Assembly: GCA_046760785.1 (NCBI GenBank)
Contig: JBHIET010000035.1
Location: 1-33,253, forward strand
Source: JBHIET01 sp046760785
GTDB lineage: Bacteria > Chloroflexota > Anaerolineae > B4-G1
Direction: 5' to 3'
DNA length: 33,253 bases
In this document: positions 24,404-32,425 of the stretch, in pieces
How the letters are laid out: every line of letters begins with the position of its first letter
How positions within the stretch are numbered: the first letter of the stretch is position 1
Translations under genes and position numbers: made by a program
The notes under the pieces: generated by a model
What the model was told of the DNA's origin: nothing
Seen by the model: the letters and a program-made list of their open reading frames with translations, nothing else
Databases searched by the model: none

Positions 24404-24765
24404 GCGAAGCGTATCGAGACCAGCGAGCGGGTTCTCGAGCGCAACCCGCTTGGCCTCGACTTGTGTTGAGCTTGTCGAAACATACGCGCCTTCGGCCTAC
24501 TCGACCAGCGCTCGTCCTGAGCCTGTCGGGCTAGCCTCTTTCTTGACCCAACGGTTATTCGCGCTAACAAATCATTTGGGTGCGTTTCATTTTGGTTAGA
24601 GGTAGTCGCGGTTTCCATACCGTGCGCTGTGGAAAGCGCGGCTACTTATCGGATAGGCTCTTACGAAGGGCCTGCCCTGAGTCTGTCCTGGGCGCTGTCG
24701 AAGGGCGCCCCACTCCGCTCAGGATGCCTCCACCTGCACATGCGGTAACCACCAGGCTTTAACAC
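24404..24765. repeat. Non-coding stretch with REP-like repeats
   Basis: No gene is supported. At 24455-24535 there are copies of a TTGAGCTTGTCGAAA / CCTGAGCCTGTCGGG motif. At 24602-24645 is an imperfect palindrome (arms GTAGTCGCGGTTTCCA and TGGAAAGCGCGGCTAC). At 24670-24724 more CCTGAGT...GTCGAAGGG copies follow. The stretch lies downstream of the aroF stop and could serve as the operon's end. Confidence 0.65.
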
Positions 24766-25779
24766 TCACAAGGTCCGCCCGACCGCTTCAGACACGGGCC
24801 GCAGCGCTCGCATCAGCGCGGCAAAGTGCTCCGGCCTGAGCGACTGCGCCCCGTCCGAGAGCGCCTCCTCCGGGTGAGGATGCACCTCGATGAGCAACCC
24901 GTCCGCTCCAGCCGCCACCGCCGCCCGCGAAACCGGCTCGATCAGCTCCCGCCTGCCCGTCCCGTGGCTGGGGTCCACGATCACCGGCAGGTGGCTGAGC
25001 TGCTTCAAGAGCGGCACGGCGCTGATGTCGAGTGTGTTGCGGGTGTACTTTTCGAAAGTGCGGATGCCACGCTCACACAGGATGACCCGCTCGTTGCCGT
25101 GGGAGAGGACGTACTCGGCGGCCATCAACAACTCCTCAATCGTGGACATCATGCCGCGTTTGAGCAGCACCGGCCGCTGCGCTTCTCCGACGGCGTGCAG
25201 CAGGGCAAAGTTCTGCATGTTCCGCGCCCCCACCTGAAGAATGTCGGCGTAGGTGGTGACCAAGGGCACCTGCTGAGGCTCCATCACCTCGGTAACCACC
25301 GGCAGGCCCGTCTCCTCACGCGCCTCGGCCAAAAGCCGCAACCCCTTTGCACCCAGCCCCTGGAAACTGTAGGGCGACGTGCGCGGCTTGAAGGCTCCGC
25401 CACGCAACACGTGAGCACCGGCGCTCCTCACGGCCCGTGCGGCCTCCAGCAGTTGATCGTGACTCTCCACGGCACACGGCCCGGCCATCACGACCAACTG
25501 TCTGCCGCCCACCGTTACCCCGTTGATCGGGACGATGGTGTCCTGCGGATGAAAATCGCGGCTGGCAAGCTTAAAGGGACGCAAGACAGGCACCGTTCGC
25601 TCGACCCCCTCCATCCGCTCGATCTGATCTCGATCCAGCGGCCGCCCGTTGCCGATAATGCCGATGATGATACGCTCCTCCCCCTCCGAAAGATGTACCC
25701 GACAGCCCCATTGCTCGACCCGGGCAGCCACGTTGGCGATCTGTAATCTGTTCGCACCCTGCTTCATCACCACAATCAT
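24766..25779 (-). CDS. aroF: 3-deoxy-7-phosphoheptulonate (DAHP) synthase
   Basis: The 337-residue protein catalyses the first shikimate step, joining PEP and erythrose-4-phosphate. Residues 1-70 form the ferredoxin-like regulatory domain seen in the type I-beta (Thermotoga/Bacillus-type) enzymes. The catalytic barrel has VVMAGPCAVES, LRGGAFKPRTSPYSFQGLG, QVGARNMQNFALL, KRGMMSTIEELLMAAEYV and VDPSHGTGRRE. It is the third gene of the aroH-pheA-aroF operon; a GGGAG site lies just before ATG 25779. The N-terminal domain is expected to mediate feedback inhibition, probably by Tyr or Phe. Confidence 0.95.
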   Translation of the reverse strand: MIVVMKQGANRLQIANVAARVEQWGCRVHLSEGEERIIIGIIGNGRPLDRDQIERMEGVERTVPVLRPFKLASRDFHPQDTIVPINGVTVGGRQLVVMAGPCAVESHDQLLEAARAVRSAGAHVLRGGAFKPRTSPYSFQGLGAKGLRLLAEAREETGLPVVTEVMEPQQVPLVTTYADILQVGARNMQNFALLHAVGEAQRPVLLKRGMMSTIEELLMAAEYVLSHGNERVILCERGIRTFEKYTRNTLDISAVPLLKQLSHLPVIVDPSHGTGRRELIEPVSRAAVAAGADGLLIEVHPHPEEALSDGAQSLRPEHFAALMRALRPVSEAVGRTL

Positions 25780-25794
25780 CTCACTATCTCCCAG

Positions 25795-26643
25795 CTACCC
25801 TGAAGCGACGGCCTCGTCAAGAACCGGCGTCGTGGCCGCCGGGTAAGATCCCAGCAGCTTGACGAACGAAGAACGTCGTAACAGCCCCATAATCGCCGCC
25901 TCGCACTCCGGGTCCTGCCAATGTCCCTCAAAGTCCAGGTAGAAGATGTACTGCCAGGGCCGATTGAGGCGCGGACGCGACTCAATCTTGGTCAGATTGA
26001 TGGATCGCGTGGCGAACTCTCCCAGGCACTCGTACAGTGCGCCCGGCTGGTGACGAGACGAGAAAATGAGCGAGGTTTTGGACCGCTGCGCCCGAGGAGG
26101 GTCGTCGAGGGAAAGAACGAAAAAGCGGGTGTAGTTGAAGGGAAAATCCTCAATCGCCGGGGTCAGGATTTCCAGGCCATACAGTTCGGCAGCCAACGCG
26201 CTGGCGATCACGGCGACATCGGCCTCTGGGTTCGCCGCCAGGTCGCGGGCACTGCCGGCGGTATCGAAGGCGGGCTCAGGCTCCAGGCCATAGCGGCTGA
26301 GGTAACGTTGACACTGGGCCAGTGCCTGTGGGTGCGACCGCACGCGCTTCAGGTCCTCCAGCTTACTGCCGGGAAGAGCGAGCAGCATGTGCCGCACGCG
26401 CAGGATCGTCTCAGCATACACCCGCAAATCGCGCTCCATCAACAACTCGTAGCACCGGCGCACAGAACCGGCGACGGTGTTCTCGACCGGCACCATGGCG
26501 TAATCGGCGTCGCCGTCTTCCACAGCGGGGAACACGTCATCCAGCGCATCGCAGGGAACGGTTTCCACCTCCGGACCAAAGAATTGGCGGATGGCCTCCT
26601 CCGAATAGGCGCCGGCGATCCCTTGAAATGCCACTCTGGTCAT
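25795..26643 (-). CDS. pheA: Prephenate dehydratase
   Basis: This 282-residue monofunctional enzyme converts prephenate to phenylpyruvate. The N-terminus VAFQGIAGAYSEEAI and VPVENTVAGSV are typical of PDT domains. The catalytic Thr-Arg-Phe motif is in FNYTRFFVL. An ACT domain follows at about 195-270 with ESRPRLNRPWQYIFYLDFEGH, the Phe-binding ESRP signature. It therefore probably senses phenylalanine allosterically, in addition to the transcriptional attenuator upstream of the operon. It lies one base after the aroH stop. Confidence 0.95.
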   Translation of the reverse strand: MTRVAFQGIAGAYSEEAIRQFFGPEVETVPCDALDDVFPAVEDGDADYAMVPVENTVAGSVRRCYELLMERDLRVYAETILRVRHMLLALPGSKLEDLKRVRSHPQALAQCQRYLSRYGLEPEPAFDTAGSARDLAANPEADVAVIASALAAELYGLEILTPAIEDFPFNYTRFFVLSLDDPPRAQRSKTSLIFSSRHQPGALYECLGEFATRSINLTKIESRPRLNRPWQYIFYLDFEGHWQDPECEAAIMGLLRRSSFVKLLGSYPAATTPVLDEAVASG

Positions 26644-26644
26644 T

Positions 26645-27013
26645 TTACCCCTCCTCTGTCAAATCGGGTCTCAAGATACGCGCATCGCCCAAGTAGACAT
26701 GCCGGATTTGGTCGAGGGGCAGGTCGGTATTCCAGTGCACCAGCACCCGGATGCAGCGTGGCAGGCCGCTCTCGACCGCCATCTCCTGCATACACAGTAA
26801 CGGCGTGTTGACCCACCCCATCTCGCGGGCCGCCTGGGCCGGACAGGCGGCATCCAGATCAGGCGTGACGGTAAAGATCACGCTGACCACGTCCTCCACC
26901 GCCACGCCGTTGGCAGAGACGATACGCTCCAGCAGCGTACGCGTGGCTGCGACGATGGACCCGACATCGTTGGCCTCCACGCCCGTAGCGCCACGGATAC
27001 CACGACAGAGCAT
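26645..27013 (-). CDS. aroH: Chorismate mutase, AroH type
   Basis: The protein is about 122 residues from ATG 27013 (an ATG three codons upstream at 27022 has its G-rich site too close). It carries the AroH-class motifs CRGIRGATGVEAND, VIFTVTPDLDAACPAQAARE, CIRVLVHWNT and the C-terminal HVYLGDARILRPDL. It converts chorismate to prephenate, which PheA (next gene) uses. This is the monofunctional AroH fold, not AroQ. It is the first gene after the Phe/Tyr-rich attenuator. Confidence 0.93.
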   Translation of the reverse strand: MLCRGIRGATGVEANDVGSIVAATRTLLERIVSANGVAVEDVVSVIFTVTPDLDAACPAQAAREMGWVNTPLLCMQEMAVESGLPRCIRVLVHWNTDLPLDQIRHVYLGDARILRPDLTEEG

Positions 27014-27041
27014 ACACCCCATCCCCCTTTCTCACAGCTAC

Positions 27042-27075
27042 AAAAAAAGACGTGGAGCAGGTTGCTCCACGTCTT
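27042..27075 (-). terminator. Attenuator terminator upstream of aroH
   Basis: On the minus strand, GACGTGGAGCA and TGCTCCACGTC form a perfect 11-bp stem (extendable to 13) around a 3-base loop, followed by seven T. It is a textbook intrinsic terminator, about 20 nt before the aroH start, which only makes sense as an attenuator. Confidence 0.93.
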
Positions 27076-27101
27076 GCATCACCCTCAGGATTTCGCCTAT
27101 C

Positions 27102-27188
27102 CTACGTCGGCCTCCACCCAGCGCAAAGCAACCGTCCCCGGGAAGACGGGCCAAAATAGAAAGCGAAAGCAGCCTGATGCTCCATCAT
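27102..27188 (-). CDS. Phe/Tyr-rich leader peptide (pheL-like)
   Basis: The 28-codon frame starts ATG ATG at 27188, reads M-M-E-H-Q-AAFAFYFGPSSR and ends at TAG 27102-27104. The Phe-Ala-Phe-Tyr-Phe core (codons TTC, GCT, TTC, TAT, TTT) is what a ribosome would stall on under Phe or Tyr shortage. It is followed by the attenuator terminator of a Phe biosynthetic operon. The ribosome binding site is weak. The peptide itself is probably not functional. Confidence 0.82.
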   Translation of the reverse strand: MMEHQAAFAFYFGPSSRGRLLCAGWRPT

Positions 27189-27224
27189 CTGTGTGTCGCT
27201 CGACCTTGTCTCAAGTTGGACGTA

Positions 27225-27252
27225 ATGATACTCAATTTGCCCGATTTGTCAA
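27225..27252 (-). promoter_or_regulatory. Promoter of the aroH-pheA-aroF operon
   Basis: On the minus strand, a perfect TTGACA (27247-27252), a 16-base spacer and TATCAT (27225-27230; 5 of 6). It starts 2 bases after the stop of the upstream HAD-like gene, so the aro operon has its own promoter behind the lysC/asd operon. Confidence 0.75.
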
Positions 27253-27254
27253 GC

Positions 27255-28418
27255 TCAGATTGGCGCTGCGTTTTCGAACGTCTCACCCACGGCGAGCGTT
27301 TCCAGGTGGTGCAACGGTTTCATCCCCGCCTGGGCCTGTTCCTCGCCAGGGAGAGAGGCCTCGTCCGGCTTGTCCGAGATACCAAAGATTAACACGCCGC
27401 GTTCGCGCAGCGCGAATGCTACCTCCCGCACCTCCTGGGTGATGGCGATGCGGCGCGCAAGCACATCCTCGGCCGGCGCTCCCGGCAGATCGCCGAAGCG
27501 GGCCACGGTGGTCAGGTACTCATTGTAGCGAAACGGCTTGAACGGCGTGGGGTCCCCGGCCCGGACGCAACGGTACACACCGTCGTGAATCGGCGTCAAT
27601 CCTGTCTGAGCCAACTCCGCGCGTCGGCCCTCCACCCGAGCGATGAAATCCACAAAGCGCTCCATTTTCCCGGCCCTGACCTCCTCGACCAGCGCCTCCA
27701 GCTCAAAGAGACCCGCGCCCAGGATCAGGCAGACGTAGGCCAAATAATCTTGATTGTCGGCGGTGAAGGTATGGTAGGCAGGCTGATTCAACTCATCATA
27801 GGCGACACGAAACGCCCGCTCGTCGAAATTAGCCCCCAGCAAATCGGCGACTGTGCACCTGACGCCCTCCACACGCGCCTGGTCAATCACTCCATCGTTG
27901 CGCCCTCTCGCCCCGATGGCGGTCTTGTCCACGTCGACCACCAGCGCCGTCCCTTCGTCCAGAGCGAACCCCCGACCTTCCAGGGACCACACGAAGTCGG
28001 GCAGCGCTGACCAGCGGTTGCTCAGGCAAAGCCGCCCTTTCACCTCCACCTGGGCAGTATGGTGCATCTCGTCTCGCCCGATGAAGGCCCGGCCAGGCCA
28101 TCCCCCGGCCGCACACAGGTTGTCAAACGCCGTACCGTCGTTCATCTGCGTATCGCCGATGTAGACCAGCCGCTCGATCTCCACTCCCGGTAGATCAAGC
28201 TCCCGTGCCCGGCAAAGTATCTCTGTGACCACACGCCCATACTCAGGCTCTGCCTTGCGGGGCAAGGGGGCCTCGCCGAGACCGAGGCGCTCCCGCAATG
28301 CGGGGAACGAGGGCAGACGGGGATCCGCCGGGACCAGGTTGCGGTAGACGACGAAATCCCCCAGAAACTCGTGCAGCGAAGCCAGGCCATACGTGGTATA
28401 CGTCACTGCGCGATCCAT
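27255..28418 (-). CDS. HAD-like protein with apparently permuted motif order
   Basis: I do not recognise this 387-residue protein as a named family, but the HAD phosphatase motifs are visible in an unusual order. Near the N-terminus are a Lys (Lys55, in RKAEPEYG, motif III-like) and VYIGDTQMNDGTAF (Asp89, Asp94; motif IV-like). Later comes ALVVDVDKTAIG (Asp162, Asp164; motif I, DxDxT), and near the C-terminus GVLIFGISDKP (Ser348; motif II). Normal HADs run I-II-III-IV, so this looks like a circular permutation. It overlaps the end of asd by 16 nt and so belongs to the metB-like/lysC/asd operon. A phosphatase or phosphotransferase in that pathway is possible; no substrate can be assigned. Confidence 0.65.
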   Translation of the reverse strand: MDRAVTYTTYGLASLHEFLGDFVVYRNLVPADPRLPSFPALRERLGLGEAPLPRKAEPEYGRVVTEILCRARELDLPGVEIERLVYIGDTQMNDGTAFDNLCAAGGWPGRAFIGRDEMHHTAQVEVKGRLCLSNRWSALPDFVWSLEGRGFALDEGTALVVDVDKTAIGARGRNDGVIDQARVEGVRCTVADLLGANFDERAFRVAYDELNQPAYHTFTADNQDYLAYVCLILGAGLFELEALVEEVRAGKMERFVDFIARVEGRRAELAQTGLTPIHDGVYRCVRAGDPTPFKPFRYNEYLTTVARFGDLPGAPAEDVLARRIAITQEVREVAFALRERGVLIFGISDKPDEASLPGEEQAQAGMKPLHHLETLAVGETFENAAPI

Positions 28419-29455
28419 CCTTGCGCCACCAACAGCTCGGCATTGTGGATCGAGCCACCGGCAGCTCCGCGAAGGGTGTTGTGCCCCAGCAGGACGAACT
28501 TGACGCCGAAGATCGGGCAGGCCCGCACGCGGCCCACGACGACCGACATCCCGCGCCCGGCGTCGCGGTCGCGGATGGGCTGAGGACGGTCGGTCTCCCT
28601 TCGAACGAGGATCGGTTGCGTGGGGGAGCTGGGCAGGCCCGCTACCTCCGGCGGGCCGCGGAACTCCTTCAGCGCGGCGATCACCTCATCGGCCTCGGGC
28701 TTGCGCTCAAATTCGGCCGACACGCACTCGGTGTGCCCATCGCGCACGGCGACGCGGTTGCACTGGGCGCTGATGACGAGAGGCGCGTCGGCAACGCGCC
28801 CATTTTGCAGCCTCCCCAGCAACTTGGGCGGTTCGCGCTCCACCTTGTCCTCTTCGCCGCCGATGAAGGGGATGACGTTGCCCAGGATGTCCATTGATGG
28901 CACGCCTGGATAACCTGCCCCGGAGACGGCCTGTAGGGTGACCACAGACAGCTTGCGCAGGCCGAAGGCATCTTGCAGAGGTTTAAGGGCCAAAGCCAGT
29001 TGCGTGGCCGAACAATTGGCACTGGTGACGATGAATCCTTTCCATCCATGCCGGCGCTGCTGCACGCTAATCAGCGTCATGTGGTCAGGGTTGACCTCGG
29101 GGATGAGCAGCGGCACATCCGCGTCCAAACGATGGGCAGCGGCGTTGGAGCAGACGGCATACCCCGCCTGGGCAAAGCGTTCCTCAACCGGCCCAGCGAC
29201 TGCCGAGGGTAGCGCGGAAAAGACTAACGGGCAATCCAATTCCGGCTCGACGGGCTGGACAACCAGATCGCACACGCCATCAGGTATGGATGTAGGAAGC
29301 AGCCAATGGCAAGCGTCGGCGTACCGTTGCCCGGCCGAGCGGCCAGATGCAGCCAACGCCGTCACCTCAAACCAGGGGTGATCAGCCAGCAGTTGGACGA
29401 ATCGCTGGCCCACGGTGCCCGTCGCGCCTAGAACGCCTACCGGTATCTTACGCAT
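28403..29455 (-). CDS. asd: Aspartate-semialdehyde dehydrogenase
   Basis: About 350 residues from ATG 29455, which overlaps the lysC stop by 8 nt; an earlier in-frame start at 29536 lies well inside lysC and is rejected. The N-terminus PVGVLGATGTVGQRF is the NADP-binding loop, and the catalytic cysteine is in TSANCSATQLALALKP. Other family blocks are AVSGAGYPGVPSMD and, at the C-terminus, KFVLLGHNTLRGAAGG. The sequence resembles the fungal/archaeal type of ASADH. It reduces aspartyl phosphate to aspartate semialdehyde, directly after LysC. Confidence 0.93.
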   Translation of the reverse strand: MRKIPVGVLGATGTVGQRFVQLLADHPWFEVTALAASGRSAGQRYADACHWLLPTSIPDGVCDLVVQPVEPELDCPLVFSALPSAVAGPVEERFAQAGYAVCSNAAAHRLDADVPLLIPEVNPDHMTLISVQQRRHGWKGFIVTSANCSATQLALALKPLQDAFGLRKLSVVTLQAVSGAGYPGVPSMDILGNVIPFIGGEEDKVEREPPKLLGRLQNGRVADAPLVISAQCNRVAVRDGHTECVSAEFERKPEADEVIAALKEFRGPPEVAGLPSSPTQPILVRRETDRPQPIRDRDAGRGMSVVVGRVRACPIFGVKFVLLGHNTLRGAAGGSIHNAELLVAQGWIAQ

Positions 29456-30884
29456 CGTCGCCCTCCAACCCCAGCTCGCGGTGCAGAAAGCGCACCGTGT
29501 GCGCCACCTGATCCTCGGGGATACAGAAGGAGACACTATATGCGGTGGACGCCTGGGTCACGGCGATGACGCGCGTGTTGTGCCTGCCCAGCGCCGAGAA
29601 GGCGTGGGAGACGATGCCGGTCTCGCTCCCATTTCCATTCCAGCCAGGCACGCCTACGACAGAAATGGTCGCCACCCTTTCCTTGGTCCCCAGGCTGCAG
29701 CCCCCACCCTGATCACCGTTCTCGAACTCGCGGCAGAGGACTTTCAGACAATGGGCCTGATCCTGCTCGCGCACCACCAGGTTCAGGCTGTGCTCGGAGA
29801 GAGATTGCGAGAACATCAACACGTCAAGGCCCGCTTCGCTGAGGCGCTGCAGAGCGCGCGCAGCCATCTGCAGCGTCCATGAGTCGTCCAGGCTGCCCAC
29901 GGCGATCAGGCTCAGGCCGGTGGTAGAGATGATAGCCGGCAGCAGTTCGCGGTCGGCGCTGGGCGTCTCGACGATAAGTGTACCGGGATGCGTGGGGTTG
30001 AAGCTGTTGCGGATGCGCAAGGGGATGCCGCTCTCGGTGACCGGGCGGACTGTCTTGGGATGGAGCACGTCTGCGCCGAAACAGGCCAGGTCGGCGGCCT
30101 CGGTGTACGAGAGTTCGGTCAGCGTGCGTGCCTGGGGAACGATGTTGGGATCGGCCGTGAGAATGCCATCCACGTCACTCCAGATCCAGACCTCATCGGC
30201 GTCCAGCCCTGCGCCGACGATGGCGGCTGAGTAATCGCCGCCGCCACGTCCCAGGGTGGTGGTCACTCCTCCTTCGGTCGCAGCGATGTAGCCGGTGATG
30301 ACCGGGATGACACCCCGCTCGACCAGCGGCCTGATCCGCTGCTGCAGCCGCTGGCGGGTCTGATCCATCAGCGGCGTCGCCGCGCCGAAATTATCGTCGG
30401 TGACGATCAACTGGGTCGCACTGACCGCCTGGGCGCGCAAACCTCGCTCGCGCAACACGGCGGCCAGGATGTGGGCCGAGAGCTGTTCGCCAAAGGAGGC
30501 CACCACGTCACGGCCACGGACAGTCAGCTCTCCCAGCACAGCGATGCTGCGGTAGAGCCGCCCCAGTTCGTGCAGCCGGTCCTCGACCAGTCCCCCCACC
30601 TCCAGCCGCTCCGGGCTTTGGTTCAATAATGTCTCCACCACTTCCAGGTGTCTGCTCAGCAGCTCGGCCTTAATGTCGCGGTAAACGGTGTCCCGGCCTT
30701 CGGCAGCGGCCCGCGCTCCGGCGATCAACTGGTTGGTCACGCCGCTCATCGCCGAGACGACGACTACCATCTCCCTCCGAGTTGCGCCGTCCGCCTTGCT
30801 GTGGTGTGCGATTACGATGTCCGCTACGCTGGCAAGGCGCTGCGCGTCTCCTACTGAGGTACCGCCAAATTTGTGTACGATCAT
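29448..30884 (-). CDS. lysC: Aspartate kinase
   Basis: The 478-residue kinase has the N-terminal KFGGTSVG motif. The catalytic domain continues with SFGEQLSA, TTLGRGGGDYSAAIVGAGLDA and the WSDVDGILTADPNIV segment. A C-terminal regulatory part with two ACT domains follows (about 310-470, around LSLIAVGSLDDSW and ATISVVGVPGWNGNG), where Lys or Thr would bind. It phosphorylates aspartate at the head of the Lys, Thr and Met pathways. GGAGGGG precedes ATG 30884; the metB-like stop is 20 nt upstream. The final gene product overlaps asd. Confidence 0.95.
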   Translation of the reverse strand: MIVHKFGGTSVGDAQRLASVADIVIAHHSKADGATRREMVVVVSAMSGVTNQLIAGARAAAEGRDTVYRDIKAELLSRHLEVVETLLNQSPERLEVGGLVEDRLHELGRLYRSIAVLGELTVRGRDVVASFGEQLSAHILAAVLRERGLRAQAVSATQLIVTDDNFGAATPLMDQTRQRLQQRIRPLVERGVIPVITGYIAATEGGVTTTLGRGGGDYSAAIVGAGLDADEVWIWSDVDGILTADPNIVPQARTLTELSYTEAADLACFGADVLHPKTVRPVTESGIPLRIRNSFNPTHPGTLIVETPSADRELLPAIISTTGLSLIAVGSLDDSWTLQMAARALQRLSEAGLDVLMFSQSLSEHSLNLVVREQDQAHCLKVLCREFENGDQGGGCSLGTKERVATISVVGVPGWNGNGSETGIVSHAFSALGRHNTRVIAVTQASTAYSVSFCIPEDQVAHTVRFLHRELGLEGDDA

Positions 30885-30904
30885 TTTCCCCTCCGTATCA
30901 CAAT

Positions 30905-32086
30905 CTATACCCCTGCCAAGGCCTGATCCAGGTCGGCGATGACGTCGTCGGCGTCTTCGATGCCCAGCGCGTAGCGCACCAGATTGTCCTTTATGCCCGC
31001 TTCCAGGCGCTCCTCGCGGTCCAGGGAAAACAGCATCGCCGGTTGTTCGATGACGCTTTCCACGCCGCCTAGCGTAGGGCCGACGTATGGCAGGCGCAGA
31101 CGATCAATGAAACGGTTTGCTCTTTCCATATCACCCTCGATCTCGAAGCTGACCACGCCGCCGAACCCGGTCATCTGCCGCTGGGCAATCTGGTGATCGG
31201 GGTGACTAGGCAGGCCGGGGTAATAGACGCAACGGACGGCGGGGTGATCCTCCAGAAATCGGGCCACGCGCATTCCGCTCTCGTTCTGGCGACGGACACG
31301 CAGGTCGAGGGTCTTCATGCCACGGAGCAGCAGATAGGCATCGTGGGGATTGCCCATACCACCCAGCACCCCGCGCGCCTCTTCAATCCTGGTTAGGAGC
31401 TCACTGGCGCCAATGACAGCTCCGGCCAGCAAATCGTTGTGACCGCCCAGGTACTTGGTCGCGCTGTGGATGATCAAATCAACGCCGTACTCCAGGGGGC
31501 GCATATTGACCGGCGTGGCAAAGGTGCTGTCAATGGCGGTGAGGATGTCATGCTGCCGGGCGATCTCGACCATTCGCGCCAGGTCCATCACGCGCAGGTA
31601 GGGGTTGGTCGGCGATTCGGAAAAGATCAGGCGGGTCGTGGGACGTATGGCTGCGGCCAGTGCTTCCGGGTCGTCAATTGGCACAAAGGTCGTCTCGATC
31701 TCCCAGCGGATCAAATAGCTGCCGGCGAATTCCTGCGTGCGACGGTAGGCCCCTTCCACCATCACTATGTGATCGCCGCTGGATAGCAGGGCCAGAGCCG
31801 TGGTCGTGATGGCACACATCCCACTGGCAAAGAGCAAGGCCCGTTCCCCTCCTTCCAGGGCAGCGATCTTACGCTCGGCCACGCTTTGCGTCGGGTTGCT
31901 GTAGCGCCCGTACTCGTCCCGCGCCTCGGGGTCGCCGGCCGCCTTGCGTTGCATATACTCCAGAATCTCGGCTGTGTCCTCGAAGGTGTAGGTCGAGGTC
32001 TGAATGATGGGAGTGGTCAGCGCGCCGTAGGGCTTGCGCCTCTCCTCACCAGCGTGCACGGCTGTGGTCGAAAAACTATCAGTCAC
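30905..32086 (-). CDS. metB: Cystathionine gamma-synthase-like transsulfuration enzyme
   Basis: The 393-residue enzyme starts at GTG 32086, with AAAGGAG 7 nt upstream; an in-frame ATG at 32119 is a weaker choice. It is a fold-type I PLP enzyme of the Cys/Met metabolism family: YGRYSNPTQ, ALLFASGMCAITTTALALL, SPTNPYLRVMDL, the PLP lysine in HSATKYLGGHND, and GGVVSFEI. The SAM-I riboswitch just upstream points to methionine synthesis. It could be cystathionine gamma-synthase or O-acetyl/succinyl-homoserine sulfhydrylase; the two cannot be separated safely by eye. It is the first gene of the lysC operon. Confidence 0.88.
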   Translation of the reverse strand: MTDSFSTTAVHAGEERRKPYGALTTPIIQTSTYTFEDTAEILEYMQRKAAGDPEARDEYGRYSNPTQSVAERKIAALEGGERALLFASGMCAITTTALALLSSGDHIVMVEGAYRRTQEFAGSYLIRWEIETTFVPIDDPEALAAAIRPTTRLIFSESPTNPYLRVMDLARMVEIARQHDILTAIDSTFATPVNMRPLEYGVDLIIHSATKYLGGHNDLLAGAVIGASELLTRIEEARGVLGGMGNPHDAYLLLRGMKTLDLRVRRQNESGMRVARFLEDHPAVRCVYYPGLPSHPDHQIAQRQMTGFGGVVSFEIEGDMERANRFIDRLRLPYVGPTLGGVESVIEQPAMLFSLDREERLEAGIKDNLVRYALGIEDADDVIADLDQALAGV

Positions 32087-32161
32087 AAGAGATCTCCTTT
32101 CCGGCCGCTCCATGGCCAACGTGGTTGCCGTTCTCCCTTACCAAGAGAGGAATTGAAGAGG

Positions 32162-32199
32162 AATTAAAACACCTCTTCAGCGGGGTTTCTGAAGAGGTG
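32162..32199 (-). terminator. Terminator of the SAM-I riboswitch
   Basis: On the minus strand, CACCTCTTCA and TGAAGAGGTG form a 10-bp perfect stem (32170-32179 with 32190-32199) around a 10-base loop, followed by TTTTAATT. It is the expression platform of the riboswitch. A rival pairing is possible between its 5' arm (CACCTCT) and AGAGGTG of the aptamer (32318-32324). Confidence 0.88.
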
Positions 32200-32216
32200 C
32201 TAGTGTTGTCGCGACG

Positions 32217-32335
32217 TTCTCATCTTCCAGAACCCACTGAGGGTCTGCCGGAATTGGCACCATGGCTTGCGTTCGTCGCGTCGCCTGGTTGCCGAGGCTT
32301 CACAGGGCCGGTCCCTCCACCTCTCTCGATAAGAA
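32217..32335 (-). ncRNA. SAM-I (S-box) riboswitch aptamer
   Basis: On the minus strand the region reads TTCTTATC (P1), GAGAGAGGTGGAGGGACCGG, then GAAGCCTCGGCAACC, then AAGCCATGGTGCCAATTCCG and finally GATGAGAA (P1 closing strand, 32217-32224). These are the conserved SAM-I elements: AGAG, GGAGGGA, GGCCC, GCC-GGCAACC, GGTGCCAATTCC. P1 pairs over eight bases (with one G-T). Bound SAM would keep AGAGGTG in the aptamer and allow the terminator downstream to form, shutting off the metB-like/lysC/asd operon. Confidence 0.95.
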
Positions 32336-32371
32336 GATTCTCATCCGGAGATATTCGATTGATTGGCGGGG

Positions 32372-32400
32372 ATTATACCACACTCGGAGCGAAATGCAAA
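32372..32400 (-). promoter_or_regulatory. Promoter of the riboswitch-controlled operon
   Basis: On the minus strand, a perfect TATAAT (32372-32377), a 17-base spacer and TTTGCA (32395-32400; 4 of 6 to TTGACA). The expected start near 32365 places the aptamer about 30 nt into the RNA. Confidence 0.75.
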
Positions 32401-32425
32401 ACGAACCGTTCAGGCGCTTTCAGTC

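Larger units (their letters stand above)
27042..27218 (-). promoter_or_regulatory. Attenuator leader of the aroH-pheA-aroF operon
   Basis: The leader RNA runs from a start near 27218 to the terminator at 27042-27075. It encodes a 28-codon leader peptide (27102-27188). An antiterminator can form between GGTTGCT (minus strand, 27127-27133, inside the leader coding sequence) and AGCAACC (27060-27066, the loop-side half of the terminator's 5' arm), a perfect 7-nt match. An upstream hairpin CCGTC/GACGG overlaps the GG of that antiterminator segment. This is the standard layout of ribosome-mediated attenuation: stalling at Phe/Tyr codons would free the antiterminator. The pairing details are inferred, not modelled. 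Confidence 0.8.

Noticed and set aside
24217..24534. Possible small gene upstream of the CBS-like gene
   Set aside because: The frame overlaps a good promoter on the other strand and REP-like repeats, with no conserved-looking features.
27042..27120. T-box riboswitch upstream of aroH
   Set aside because: The short GAGGGTGATGC segment looks a little like a T-box core, but the conserved T-box sequence and specifier stem are absent, and a leader peptide with Phe/Tyr codons explains the region better.
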